Positions 54,697-64,000 of a stretch of 64,000 bases of DNA are shown here, piece by piece; within the stretch, counting starts at the first letter, position 1, and each line of letters opens with the position of its first letter. A program made the translations under genes and the position numbers. The notes beneath the pieces are model-generated. The model ran no database searches, was not told where the DNA came from, and saw only the letters and a program-made list of their open reading frames with translations. The stretch covers positions 124,001 to 188,000 of the forward strand of contig CAWBOY010000008.1 in the NCBI GenBank assembly GCA_963790585.1. Direction: 5' to 3'. Source of the stretch: CAWBOY01 sp963790585. Lineage in GTDB: Bacteria > Planctomycetota > Planctomycetia > Gemmatales > Gemmataceae.

Positions 54697-56223
54697 ATGG
54701 TGCCTAACCTCTCATCGAACGACACTTCGCGCTGGGACGGGCTGCGCCGGTTCCTGGCTTCGCCCTGGTTGATCTGGGGTGTTGTCACTTTGGGTATTCT
54801 GGTCCGGCTGCGGCAATATCTGTTTGCGCCGTCGTATTGGTATGACGAAGCGTTTCTTGTCTTGGCGATTCGTGACCGGAGTTTCGCGGAACTGCTTGGA
54901 CCGCAGCCTTATAACCTTGTGATACCGCCTTTGTATTTGTGGATGACGCATGGCCTTTATCTGCTCGCCGGCGATGCGGAGTGGGTGTTGCGGCTGCCGG
55001 CGTTTGTCGCCGACATCGCGGCGCTCTTGATGATGGTGCCTTTGGCTCGGCTCGTCGTCGGCAAGGCGTACGCCCTTTGGCCGGTCGCATTTCTGGCGAC
55101 GGCGCGCATGGCGATCACGCATGGCTGCGAAGTTCGGCCTTATTCCATCGATTTGCTGCTAACCGAAATCATTCTGTTTACAGTCGTGTACCTTGTCGAT
55201 CGGAATACGTCACCTGTTGGCAAGCGTTGGGCGGGTGTGGGATTAGGGGCTGTAGCGTTCTTGGGGCCGTGGTTGTCGTTCCCGTCGGCGTTTGTGCTGG
55301 GAGCGGCGAGCGCAGCGCTCGCGGTGTCTTTCTTGCTGAATCCGCCTGGGGCTGGTGAGCCACCTGCAAGCGGAGTTAGAAGCCCGCTAAAGCTTTGGTT
55401 CGCCTTCAACGGCGCCGTCGCCTTGTCGGGCTTCGCTCTCTGGTGGTTCTCCGCCCGCTACATGTATTACTCCGGCATGACCGAGCACTGGGGCTATCGC
55501 GGCTGGTGGGGCTTCCCCAACTGGAGCGACCCGGGCAACATCGCCCTTTGGCTCGTCAAGCGGCCCGAGGAGATCGGCAACTACGGCAGCCGCGGCATCG
55601 GCGTCGTCCTGTCCTTGTTTGCCATCCTTGGAGCTGTCGTCCTGGCACGGCGGGCGAAATCCTTGCCGATCCTGTTCGTCGGGCCAATGGTGTTAGCGGT
55701 ATGCGCTGCGCTTATGGGCAAGTATCCCCTGGCAGGCCGGACTCTGTTTTTCCTGGTACCCTGTATGTGGCTCCTGGCAACCTCTGGCTTCGCCCAAATA
55801 GTCGCCTGGGGACGGCAGCGCCGGTGGGAGCTGGCGCCAATCGGCTTCGCCCTGGTCGCATGTGATTTGTTCTGGGTCGGCGTGCGACTGGTAAATCCTG
55901 ATCCGCTGATCGACTATCGCGGGGCCTATCAATATGTCCACGCACACGAGCAAGCAGGCGATGCGGTCTGGGCCCAAGCTGGTGTGGTTTATCAAGTCTA
56001 TTACGGCAAAAACGCGGAGTTCCTGAGCGATGACGACATGCCGACTGCGGAACGGCTGATAAAGGAGCACCGCATCTGGGTTATCGCCGGTACGCTAAGT
56101 GCGAAATGGCGCCATCACCTTGAGGCGGCCGGCGGGGAACTCGTGGACGATCACGAGATTCACCAGGGATTGCATGTCCTCTTATTTGCGCCGCACACCG
56201 ACCGTTTGGCCGCGAGCCGCTAG
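54697..56223 (+). CDS. Glycosyltransferase of the PMT/ArnT (GT39/83-like) superfamily
   Basis: 508 residues from ATG 54697 behind AAAGGAGTCC. The first loop has the acidic motif YWYDEAFLVLAIRDRSFAELL (the DE pair characteristic of GT-C enzymes), followed by ten or so helices and an extracytoplasmic C-terminal domain. GT-C enzymes transfer sugars from polyprenyl-phosphate donors on the outer side of the membrane. The last codons (LAASR and stop) come from an R9 repeat arm, so the C-terminus was altered by the repeat. The acceptor is unknown. Confidence 0.85.
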   Translation: MVPNLSSNDTSRWDGLRRFLASPWLIWGVVTLGILVRLRQYLFAPSYWYDEAFLVLAIRDRSFAELLGPQPYNLVIPPLYLWMTHGLYLLAGDAEWVLRLPAFVADIAALLMMVPLARLVVGKAYALWPVAFLATARMAITHGCEVRPYSIDLLLTEIILFTVVYLVDRNTSPVGKRWAGVGLGAVAFLGPWLSFPSAFVLGAASAALAVSFLLNPPGAGEPPASGVRSPLKLWFAFNGAVALSGFALWWFSARYMYYSGMTEHWGYRGWWGFPNWSDPGNIALWLVKRPEEIGNYGSRGIGVVLSLFAILGAVVLARRAKSLPILFVGPMVLAVCAALMGKYPLAGRTLFFLVPCMWLLATSGFAQIVAWGRQRRWELAPIGFALVACDLFWVGVRLVNPDPLIDYRGAYQYVHAHEQAGDAVWAQAGVVYQVYYGKNAEFLSDDDMPTAERLIKEHRIWVIAGTLSAKWRHHLEAAGGELVDDHEIHQGLHVLLFAPHTDRLAASR

Positions 56224-56296
56224 GCGAGCGTTGTGCTATAGGGCTTTTTCAAAGGGCGCTATCAAACAGCGCTCGCATACGGGCTCGCGGCTAAAC
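56203..56296. repeat. R9 inverted repeat overlapping the glycosyltransferase stop
   Basis: GTTTGGCCGCGAGCC on the left encodes the last residues and TAG stop of the glycosyltransferase; the right arm is GGCTCGCGGCTAAAC. Inside are TAGGCGAGCG and CGCTCGCATA. Same family as 42744-42832. Confidence 0.88.
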
Positions 56297-56369
56297 GCAA
56301 TCGACAAATAAACGTATAAAATAAAGAGGATGCCGTGTCGAATCTCCTCGGCTGTAGTAAGGCGGAGCC

Positions 56370-58622
56370 ATGTTTCCGGTCGGATACTTCCTTGGCGGAA
56401 TGCTGTTAGCCGGTTTGCCGATCGTGGCGCATCTCATCATGCGCCAAAAGCCCAAGGTGTTACCCTTTCCGGCACTCCGCTTTCTGCTCGAAGGCCATCG
56501 CACCAACCGCCGCCGACTGCAGATACAGCATCTGCTGCTGCTTCTATTGCGCATCTTAATTATCGTATTCATGTGCCTGGCCTTGGCCCGGCCGCCGCTC
56601 GAGATCGCGGGTGTGGGCTTCACCTCGCGACCGATCGTCGGCGTATTCATTTTCGACACGACGCCGAGCATGGGTTACACCGTCACCAAACGGACGCGGT
56701 TGGAGGACGCCAAGGCACGGGCGCGTGAGCTATTAAAGCAGATGAATCCTGCAAGTCGCATTGCTATCTACGATTGCGACGAGGAGGCTGAGGCCAAGCT
56801 CGAAGACCTACGCAATGTCTACGAGGCGCAGATGCGCGTCGAGGGGTTGAATTCGCGTTATACCAGCCGGCCGTTGCAGCGAGCCATCAAGCGTAGTTAC
56901 GAGCTATTCCGCCAGGTCGCCCAGGAGAAACAACCGCAGCCACAGTTTTTGTTCGTCTTCTCCGATCGTACGCGGGCGTCTTGGGACGCCAGCTTGACGC
57001 CCGATCTCAAGAAGCCGGAGGGTGTGCAGGCGCTGTTTCTCGACGTGGGTGCGACCGAGCCGCGCGATCTGGCGATCGAATCGGTCGAGGTCGAGCCGGC
57101 CATTACGACGAAGGGCGGCAAGATTCAAATCCGGGTAACCGTGCGCGCGACGGGCGCCGAGTTCGACAACGAGCTAACCTGTCAGATCGACAACGACCCT
57201 GATGGCTCCGGCGGAGGCGATCGGATCAAGACGGTCAAGGTGGCCAAAGACGCGACGCAGACGGTGACCTTCGAGCGGACAGCTCCGAACCGCGAGCCGA
57301 CCGAAAACGACTTGCCCTATCAAGTCAGCGTGCGCCTCGGCACGCCCGATGCGCTGCCGTTCAACAATACTCGCTATGCGACTTTTCTGGTGCGCAAACA
57401 ACGACAGGTGCTGGCAATCGCCGAGAATCGAAACGATGCGCACGCCCTGGAAGTCGCCCTCAATGTCGTCGCCAAGCAGAGGCCGGCCGATGGGTTTGAT
57501 TGCACCGTCTTGGAGCCCAAGAAGGCGGAAGACCTGACCGACAAACAATGGGGCGATTACAAGATCGTCTTTCTCTTTCAAGTGGCCGCCCCGTCCGAAC
57601 GGCTCGTCGCTCAACTGGCGTCGTTCGTGAAAGCGGGTGGCGGGCTGGTGATCGTGCCGGCCGGCCAAGAGCTGGACAAAGAAGCGACCCTGGCGGCGTT
57701 CAACGAAAGATTGGAAAAGGCCGGATTGCTTCCCGCGGCGCTGCGCAAGATCCTCATCGACAAAAAAGGGGTTCCCTGGGCGGGTTACAGCAAAGATCAT
57801 GCTCTGACGGCGACCTTTCATCGCTGGAAACAGTCCGATACACAGGACCTTGATAGGCCGGAATCGAGGCCGATCGTCAACGCCTATTGGGAGCTTGATT
57901 CGCTCTTGGCCGACAGCGCGGCGGTCGCCCAGTATGCCGATGAGGCGAGGCATCTCGCCATCGCCGAGCGCAAGGTCGAGCGCGGCAAAGTCGTGTTGCT
58001 CACGACCACGCTCGACGGCAAACCGATCGACAGCACCAGCACTCTGACATGGAATAACTACTTCACAACTTGGTTTGGCCTCGTGTTGATGAATGAGGTC
58101 AGTCGCTACCTGGCCGGCGATATGACCAAGCCCGCGCTCAACTTTCCTTGTGGGCCCGCTGTGTCGGTCGCCTTGCCGCGGCCTGCCGCCAATAAGGAGT
58201 ATAAATATCGCTTGAGCGGCCCGGAGCTTTCGGATTCCGAGCGCATGGTCTCCGCCAGCAAGGATGGACAGGCCGTCGAGATCAAGCGCGGGGCCGCTCC
58301 CGGCAATTACCTCGTCTACGATGAGCAGGATCAAGCGGTTGCTGGCGTCAGTCTGAATATCCGCGGCGAAGAGAGCGACCTGTCGCGTGTCCCCGAGGCG
58401 GAAATCGAGCCGGCTCTCGGCGAGCGCTGCGTCGTGCCGCTCGATCAGGAAGTGAGCCTGCAGGCAGCCCTTCAGGGCAAATGGACTCAACCGCTCGAAC
58501 TAACCTGGGTGCTGCTGCTGTTGGGCCTATTGGCCATGGTGATCGAAGGTTTGATCGGCAATAAGTGGTTTCCGCGCGTGGCTGCTGCTCCCGCCAATAA
58601 AGCCGAGGAGGAGTCGCCATGA
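56370..58622 (+). CDS. BatA/vWA membrane protein, large form
   Basis: 750 residues. BatA-type N-terminus (LLAGLPIVAHLIMRQKPKVLPFPALRFL, then LLLLLLRILIIVFMCLALARPP) followed by a vWA-like domain where the metal motif reads DTTPSM rather than DxSxS, a CARDB-like beta domain (about 230-325), a GATase-type region (about 335-480) and a C-terminal helix (WVLLLLGLLAMVIEGLIG). It starts MFPVGYFLGG. Its last codon overlaps the next gene's ATG (ATGA), so the two are coupled. Confidence 0.85.
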   Translation: MFPVGYFLGGMLLAGLPIVAHLIMRQKPKVLPFPALRFLLEGHRTNRRRLQIQHLLLLLLRILIIVFMCLALARPPLEIAGVGFTSRPIVGVFIFDTTPSMGYTVTKRTRLEDAKARARELLKQMNPASRIAIYDCDEEAEAKLEDLRNVYEAQMRVEGLNSRYTSRPLQRAIKRSYELFRQVAQEKQPQPQFLFVFSDRTRASWDASLTPDLKKPEGVQALFLDVGATEPRDLAIESVEVEPAITTKGGKIQIRVTVRATGAEFDNELTCQIDNDPDGSGGGDRIKTVKVAKDATQTVTFERTAPNREPTENDLPYQVSVRLGTPDALPFNNTRYATFLVRKQRQVLAIAENRNDAHALEVALNVVAKQRPADGFDCTVLEPKKAEDLTDKQWGDYKIVFLFQVAAPSERLVAQLASFVKAGGGLVIVPAGQELDKEATLAAFNERLEKAGLLPAALRKILIDKKGVPWAGYSKDHALTATFHRWKQSDTQDLDRPESRPIVNAYWELDSLLADSAAVAQYADEARHLAIAERKVERGKVVLLTTTLDGKPIDSTSTLTWNNYFTTWFGLVLMNEVSRYLAGDMTKPALNFPCGPAVSVALPRPAANKEYKYRLSGPELSDSERMVSASKDGQAVEIKRGAAPGNYLVYDEQDQAVAGVSLNIRGEESDLSRVPEAEIEPALGERCVVPLDQEVSLQAALQGKWTQPLELTWVLLLLGLLAMVIEGLIGNKWFPRVAAAPANKAEEESP

Positions 58623-61160
58623 CGATCGACTTCGATCCGGTCGAGCCATGGTCGTATTCATGGCAATTTCTGACTTCGACTGCCGCCGCACCGCTCTTCT
58701 CGGCGGTCCTCGGCGCTCTCGCCGTCGCCGCGCTCTTGGCTCTGCCGCTAGTCGCGTTTCTCAGCCCGCCGGACCGGCGCCGATCACGGCTGCGCACCGG
58801 AGTCATTTTCCTTTGTGGCTTGCTTGCGTTCTTGACGCTGCGCGCTGGGGGACAGGCCTTTTCTAGTGCCAACCTCCTTGAATCGCTGGTCGGCGTGTTG
58901 CTCGTGTTATTGCCTTTGATTCCGATCTTGCTCGTCTTGCTCACGCTTTGGACTTACGCGGATGCGCCGGGGACGAGCCGTCGCCGCGTGTTGACGCTGA
59001 TGGCCCTGCGCCTGGGGGCGTTCCTGCTCATCTTGGGCGCCCTGTTTCGCCCGGTCTTTTTCTTCAGCGATCCGCAAGACGGTAAGTCGCGCCTACTCCT
59101 GGCTATCGACGCATCGGATAGTATGAATATCCTCGATGAGTTCGATAATCAATCGCGCTGGAACTATTTGCAGCGGCTCTTGAAAGAGTCCGCCCCGGCG
59201 CTCCAACGGCTGCGCGACAAGGGCGTCGAGGTTTCGTTCGTCCGTTTCGCCGGCGACGTGGCGCCGTTCCATCCGGACGAGCCAGGCAAGGCCGACGGCA
59301 AGAAGACGGATATAGGCAATCTGCTTTATCGCCTTTATGAAGATCGCGATCTGGGCCGAGCGCCGCTCGGACTGTTTGTGCTGAGCGACGGCGCGGATAA
59401 TGCCAATAACAAAGACCATCCGGCCCTGAATGAGGCGGAAAAATGGCGTGGACTGCCATGTCCTGTCAGTACGTTCGCTTTCGGCAAGACGACGACCAAG
59501 GACGTCAACAAGAACGTCATCGTCCGCGATATTCTGCTCCCGGGCGACACTGTGCCGATCAAGAGCGAGCTGGCGGTGAAGGTGCGTGTCGATGCTCCCG
59601 GCTTCCTCGGCGCACCGGCGCGGCTGAAATTGTTCATCGACGGCCAGGAAGTGAAGGCGGAGGATGTCGAACTCAAAGAAGAGGAAGACAACCTCTTCGA
59701 GATCAAAACGATAGCCCCGGCCAAGGCCGGTGAGATCAAAATCACCGTCCGCATCGAGGACCGGAATCGGCCAGGCCAACCCCTGCCTGGCCAGGTGAGC
59801 GGACTCAAAAACGAACTCAGCACCTATCTGACGCTGACCAAAGACGGCATCAGCGTCCTGCTCGTCGATAAGCAGCGCGCTTGGGAACCGACCGCGCTCG
59901 TCGATGCCTTGATCCAGGAGCCGCGCATTCGCGTGACGACGGTGTGGGTCCGCTCGGACAAGCCAGCGCCTGTCGCGACGGATCTCTTTCAATTCGATAA
60001 GCAGCAATACGACGTCATCATCCTGGGCGATGTGACAGCGGCTCAGTTGCAGGCCGTCAACCACGACGCTTTGGAAGCGATCGAGCGCCAGGTCGATGCT
60101 GGGGCTGGGTTATTGATGATCGGCGGCTATGCCAGCTTCGGCAACGGCGATTGGGGCCAGGCCGGCAAAAATGGTAAACCATCGGAGCTGGAGCGACTCC
60201 TTCCCGTGGCCCTCGATAAGCGCGGCCAGCTCGAAGGCGAGGTCCAGCTGCGGCCCACGCCCGACGGACTGCGGCGCTACGGTTATTTTCTGGGCCTGGG
60301 CGAGTCTGAGAAGGACGCAAAAGAGGCGCTGGGACAAGCTGGCGAAGCTCGACGGCGGCAGTCGGCTCGGCACCCCCAAGCCGAACATCGCCAGCGTCCT
60401 CGCGGAAAATGAAAAGGGCGAGCCGTTGTTGGTGGCGCGAGATTACGGCAAAGGCCGCGTGCTGGCGCTGGCGGTCGACACGACCTATCTTTGGAAGACG
60501 AGCCCCGAGGGCGTCGCCGCGCATAAGCGCTTCTGGCAGCGCATGATTATTTGGCTGGCGCGCCAGGAAGAGACAGAGAACGCAGCCTGGATCAAACCCG
60601 GCACGCGCCGCATCGCGTTGTTCGACAATCTTAATTTCACGATGGGCCTGCGGAACAAGCAAGGTAAGGACATTAAAGATGGCCAATATACAGTAGAGTT
60701 GGTCGGTCCCAATGGCGCGAAGACGAGCATCAAGACGACCAAGATCGGCAACGAGGACGGCGGCACGGCAGAGCGTGTCGCCGCTCCCGGGGAATACAAG
60801 CTCGTCGTCCGCGGAGAAGGCAAGGGCCCGGAGGGTGAAGTGGTCACTGGCGACGCTTCGGCCCGTTTCTTGGTTTACGACGACGACAGCGAACAGATGC
60901 GCCGCGCCGCCGATCACGAGTTTCTACGCAAGCTGGCTGCCGCGGGTGGTGGCCAATTCCAGCGCGCCGAGAAGCTGAGCGAAGCCTTTGACAAGCTACT
61001 CGCCCAGGCCGAGACGCAAAAGCGCGACAAGCCTAAGGGCAAGGGATTCCCAGATTGGCGCGGCACGGAGCCTGCCGCGTTTCCGGTGTTGTACTTTATT
61101 TTGTTTGTGGCGTTTGTGTGTGCGGAGTGGTTTCTGAGGAGGCGTTGGGGGTGGGTGTGA
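58619..61160 (+). CDS. vWA / glutamine-amidotransferase-like membrane protein (frameshifted)
   Basis: About 847 residues once one CG is added at GAGGCGCTGG (60323-60332), giving EARWDKLAKLDGG. Three or four N-terminal helices (to about 148), a vWA domain with standard metal motif DASDSM and LSDGADNANN, a middle beta domain, then a class I amidotransferase-like fold (YDVIILGDVTAAQL ... GAGLLMIGGYASFGNGDW) and a C-terminal helix (LYFILFVAFVCAEWFL). No catalytic Cys is visible in the amidotransferase part, so it is likely non-enzymatic. Coupled to the preceding BatA-like gene. Confidence 0.84.
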
Positions 61161-61250
61161 GCGATGGCCTACGAGGGGGGCGATTCCGAGCCTCTACCGA
61201 GTCGTTTGCTCCCCGCGACCTTCTAAAAGGCTGTCTGGAAAGTTCTGCTT

Positions 61251-61290
61251 TCCCTACCCAGGGTGCGCTGCGCGACCCTGGGTAGGGGGA
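61251..61290. repeat. R8 inner hairpin after the vWA gene
   Basis: TCCCTACCCAGGGTGCGCTG followed by CGCGACCCTGGGTAGGGGGA, then CTTTAAAGGAGCCG. It repeats the inner hairpin and one outer arm of the R8 element at 23741-23868. Confidence 0.9.
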
Positions 61291-61378
61291 CTTTAAAGGA
61301 GCCGTATAATTGGGCCAAAGAGTGGCACTTGTTGCGACCTCTCTTGAGTTTTTTCCTCGATAGGTCGCCGAATTGATA

Positions 61379-61560
61379 CTAGTGCCCTGTCTAGACTAAA
61401 TTGACGGGTGGCACAGACATTCTTGTCTGTGCGGCAAAAGGCACATTCGTCGGTTCCCACATAGACATTCTTGTCTGTGCGGCAAAGGGCACATTCGTCG
61501 GTTTCCCGCACAGCCGAGAATGTCTGTGCCACCCGTCAATTTAGCTGTGACAAAGCACCA
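61379..61560. repeat. R2 element with an internal 48-bp duplication
   Basis: Left end CTAGTGCCCTGTCTAGAC (61379), right end the degraded inverse around GTCAATTTAGCTGTGACAAA. A segment starting AGACATTCTTGTCTGTGCGG occurs at 61415 and again at 61463, 48 bp apart, which makes this copy longer than the 134-bp copy at 6479-6612. It fills the gap between two convergent genes. Confidence 0.88.
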
Positions 61561-61592
61561 GCCCGCATAGCTCTTGTTCGAGAGGTCCTCTC

Positions 61593-63146
61593 TCACGGCT
61601 TCTTCTGCCCCAGCGCCGTCTCTGGCGGATCAGGGTTCGGGACTTTGAGTTCCGCGCGTAATCGAGTCAGTTCTACCATTAGCTCTTTTTGTGCCGTAGC
61701 ATAATCGGGCTTGCCGTACATGCTCTTCAACTCATTCGGATCGGTCTTACGATCGAATAGCTCCCAATAATCCACGCCTGGTTCATAGAAATGAACCAGC
61801 TTGTAGCGATCGGTGACTACTCCATAATGGCGATGCACCGAGTGCGGCCCTGGGAACTCGTAGTAGTGGTAGTAGAAACTCTTCCTCCAATCAGTCGGCG
61901 TCTGCCCTTTGAGCACGCCGGCCATGGTCTTGCCTTGAATCTCCGGAGGAATCACCAAACCGGCGGCATCGAGAAACGTCGGCGCGATGTCCAGTAAGCT
62001 CACCAGGTCGCCGTTGGTTGTTCCTTTCGTCACGATTCCAGGCCAGCGTATGATTAGCGGTGTACGTATCGATTCCTCAAAGATCCAGCGTTTATCGAAC
62101 CAACCGTGCTCGCCCAGATAAAAGCCCTGGTCGGAGGCGTACACCACAATGGTGTTCGCCGAGAGCTTTTCGGCGTCAAGGTAGTCGAGTATTTTGCCGA
62201 CGCTTTCATCGACCGCCTTCACGCAGCCGAGGTAGTCGTGGAGATACCGATTGTATTTCCAGCGTACCAGATCTTTGCCCCCAAGTTTTGCCTCTTTGAA
62301 TGCCTTGTTGCGTGGTTCGTAATAGGCGTTCCACTCCTTGAGCTGCTCGGGGGTCAGATTTGACGGCGGCGTGATCTTGAGGTCGTTCGGTGTCAGCTCC
62401 TTCGCGATCATCATCTCCTGGGTTTTCTCGGCAATGCCGCGACCAGAGTAGTCGTCGAATAGCGTTTCGGGCTCCGGGTAGACACGGTCCTTGTCATGAC
62501 CCAGGTGGCGTAGGGCGGGCTCCCACGCGCGGTGCGGTGCCTTGTGCTGACACATGAGCAAGAACGGTTTACTCTTGTCGCGGGTCTTGAGCCAGTCAAG
62601 GGAAAAGTCAGTGATGAGGTCCGTGGTGTAGCCCTCGTGGCGAACGCGTTTTCCATTGAGGATCATTGGTGGGTTGTAGTACTGACCCTGGCCGGGCAGG
62701 ATATGCCAGTGATCGAAGCCGGTCGGATCGCTAACGAGATGCCATTTACCGATGATCGCCGTCTGGTAGCCAGCACTTTGGAGAGCCTTGGGAAAAGTCG
62801 GCTGCGAGCCATTGAATTTGCTGGTGGTGTTATTGTAAAAGCCATTCGTTTGGCTGTACTTGCCTGTCAGCAGCGTGGCCCGGCTCGGCCCGCAGATGGA
62901 GTTGGGCACGAGACAGCGATCAAAGCGCATCCCTTCTTTCGCGATCCGGTCGATCTGTGGCGTCTCGTTTAGCTTGCGCGGATCTCCGTAGGCACTTATC
63001 GCTTGGTAGGCGTGGTCGTCACAGAAAATGACGACGATGTTTGGTCTCTTGCTCGCATCCGCGGCAGACAGCGAGGAATGGAGCCACAGGAGGATGACGA
63101 AGCCGAAAAACCCGATCAATGACGTGGCTCGCTGAGCGCGGTTCAT
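61593..63146 (-). CDS. Sulfatase, formylglycine-dependent
   Basis: 517 residues from ATG 63146. Signal peptide (LIGFFGFVILLWLHSSLSAA), metal-binding NIVVIFCDDH, the modification motif S-I-C-G-P-S-R (C-x-P-S-R, Cys85) where Cys becomes formylglycine, then GKWHLV, GFDHWH, DQGFYLGEHGWFDKRW and the C-terminal RYKLVHFYEP. It hydrolyses sulfate esters, probably of algal polysaccharides, outside the cytoplasm. Planctomycetes carry many paralogues. The converting enzyme (FGE) is not in the window. Confidence 0.95.
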   Translation of the reverse strand: MNRAQRATSLIGFFGFVILLWLHSSLSAADASKRPNIVVIFCDDHAYQAISAYGDPRKLNETPQIDRIAKEGMRFDRCLVPNSICGPSRATLLTGKYSQTNGFYNNTTSKFNGSQPTFPKALQSAGYQTAIIGKWHLVSDPTGFDHWHILPGQGQYYNPPMILNGKRVRHEGYTTDLITDFSLDWLKTRDKSKPFLLMCQHKAPHRAWEPALRHLGHDKDRVYPEPETLFDDYSGRGIAEKTQEMMIAKELTPNDLKITPPSNLTPEQLKEWNAYYEPRNKAFKEAKLGGKDLVRWKYNRYLHDYLGCVKAVDESVGKILDYLDAEKLSANTIVVYASDQGFYLGEHGWFDKRWIFEESIRTPLIIRWPGIVTKGTTNGDLVSLLDIAPTFLDAAGLVIPPEIQGKTMAGVLKGQTPTDWRKSFYYHYYEFPGPHSVHRHYGVVTDRYKLVHFYEPGVDYWELFDRKTDPNELKSMYGKPDYATAQKELMVELTRLRAELKVPNPDPPETALGQKKP

Positions 63147-63647
63147 GGTAGTTCTCGGTGCTGGGTAAATTCCATGGACGGGCATCGTTGATTGTACGAA
63201 AGTTTTCCCGCGCACGGGCGATCCCATACAGCGATCGGCTGCCGGCACTCTTTTCTTACTCTGAACAGGCGGCCGGTTCGGTTCCGCTGCCAGATTACGC
63301 GCTGAGTAACCGCGGCCGCATTCTGGCGATTGCGGCCACTATTCACCATCCCCAAAAACCAGGCTCTGCCAAGTTTCGTCGACGGGCCAAGATAACATTG
63401 GCCTTTTCGCATCAGCGGTATTACAATGGGCTCGCCGTCAGTCAAAGGCAGCGTGACTGCTCGATCTCGCGAGGCTTTTAGCAGCTTGCGCCACCGTATA
63501 CCGGCGGCATGCGCTCTCCGGATGGTCCTGTGACGTTTCGCTGCGTCGCATTTTCATTCTCTTTGAATGGTTTGATTCGCTAGGCTCGCTTCGGCGCAGC
63601 GGTTACCTATTCCTCTCCAGGCACCGTTTCTCGAGGATGGTTTCCCC
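63147..63647. other. Intergenic stretch with one R6 copy
   Basis: A 500-bp gap between divergent genes. The only structure recognised is an R6-like hairpin at 63311-63339 (CGCGGCCGCATTCTGGCG, then ATTGCGGCC). Codon patterns do not support any frame here. It must contain the promoters of the sulfatase and of the right-edge gene, but no convincing box was found. Confidence 0.65.
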
Positions 63648-64000
63648 ATGCCAATCCGCGTGAATTGCTCGGCTTGTGATGCAGGCTATACGTTGGCTGA
63701 CATCCATGGTGGTAGAAGCATTCGCTGCCAGAAGTGCCAGGCTATTCTTCCTGTGCCGACCATAGCTGAGAGCGCCATTCCACGTGTTGCCGGGCGCGGC
63801 GTTGGCAAAACGGCGGTCCACCGGAAATCACGGCCTCTTCTCAGAGAAAAGACCCTGGCGATCAAGCCTCTTTCAGTTTTTACGACCGAGTTGCCGGCCT
63901 GCCGACTGGCTGGCTAATCGGTGGCGTTGTGGCTGCCATGGTCGTATTTACCGTTGTGGCCGCGTCCCTCATTTGGATTGTCGCCAGAAACAGCCGAATC
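63648..64000 (+). CDS. Zinc-ribbon membrane protein (partial, frameshifted)
   Basis: Begins MPIRVNCSACDAGYTLADIH; two CxxC pairs (CSAC, CQKC) form an MJ0042-type zinc ribbon in the first 40 residues. The frame is lost at an AAAA run (63807-63810); adding one A gives GVGKNGGPPEITASSQRKDP and leads into a membrane helix (IGGVVAAMVVFTVVAASLIWIV) at the right edge. Zinc-ribbon plus single helix is a common beginning of large planctomycete proteins. The remainder lies outside the window. Confidence 0.75.

Noticed and set aside
57174..58490. 438-codon open frame on the minus strand
   Set aside because: Entirely antisense to the large BatA-like gene, with no domain.

Overview
The window reads as a chromosomal segment of a planctomycete, most likely a Gemmataceae-type bacterium. 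The lineage call rests on gene content: an adjacent DUF1501 / DUF1549-DUF1553 (PSD1) pair with a cytochrome-c-like CxxCH motif, a formylglycine sulfatase, large BatA/vWA membrane proteins, terpenoid-cyclase-fold repeat proteins (one with two DUF4159-like modules), a membrane-anchored Ser/Thr kinase and Uma2 (DUF820) proteins. No rRNA, tRNA, phage, complete insertion sequence or CRISPR array was seen.

Layout. 0-6.5 kb: two overlapping vWA genes (one cut by the left edge), a MATE exporter, a tandem pair of Uma2 genes, an O-methyltransferase and a CxxCH/cyclase-fold protein. 6.5-17 kb: rtcA, a lipoprotein, a membrane histidine kinase with its sigma-54-type response regulator, an obg-coaX-mnmE-like cluster and kbl. 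17-24 kb: a TetR-HlyD-ABC-permease-permease export operon with its own promoter and a candidate operator. 24-38 kb: Ser/Thr kinase, His/Lys-rich secreted protein, cyclase/DUF4159 protein, an SGNH + MBOAT acyl-transfer pair, der, recN and a membrane protein. 37-40.6 kb: thiC and a small membrane gene behind a TPP riboswitch, followed by a second, apparently intact TPP aptamer and a decayed copy of the same segment. 40.6-47 kb: an accessory stretch with a Phd/VapC pair, uvrC, a surE gene with an extra toxin-like C-terminal domain and a possible immunity gene, antitoxin and PIN genes, two immunity-like genes (one CPCC) and yjbQ. 47-64 kb: DUF1501/PSD1 pair, a HEPN gene overlapping an unknown gene, a GYF protein, a glycosyltransferase, two large vWA proteins, a sulfatase and a zinc-ribbon protein cut by the right edge.

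Two features run through the whole window. First, almost every larger intergenic space holds an imperfect inverted repeat. I recognise at least eleven sequence families, called R1 to R11 here, most present two to four times. R7 sits inside R6, and an R5 copy interrupts a duplicated segment whose uninterrupted counterpart is also in the window. They behave like small non-autonomous mobile elements or REP-type sequences.

Second, eight genes carry frameshifts. In eight of the eleven lesions the family reading frame is restored by adding one GC (or CG) dinucleotide to a short CG-repeat tract, and two others are single-base losses in homopolymers. This points to consensus sequencing error more than to real pseudogenes, so those genes are annotated as full-length with the lesion noted.
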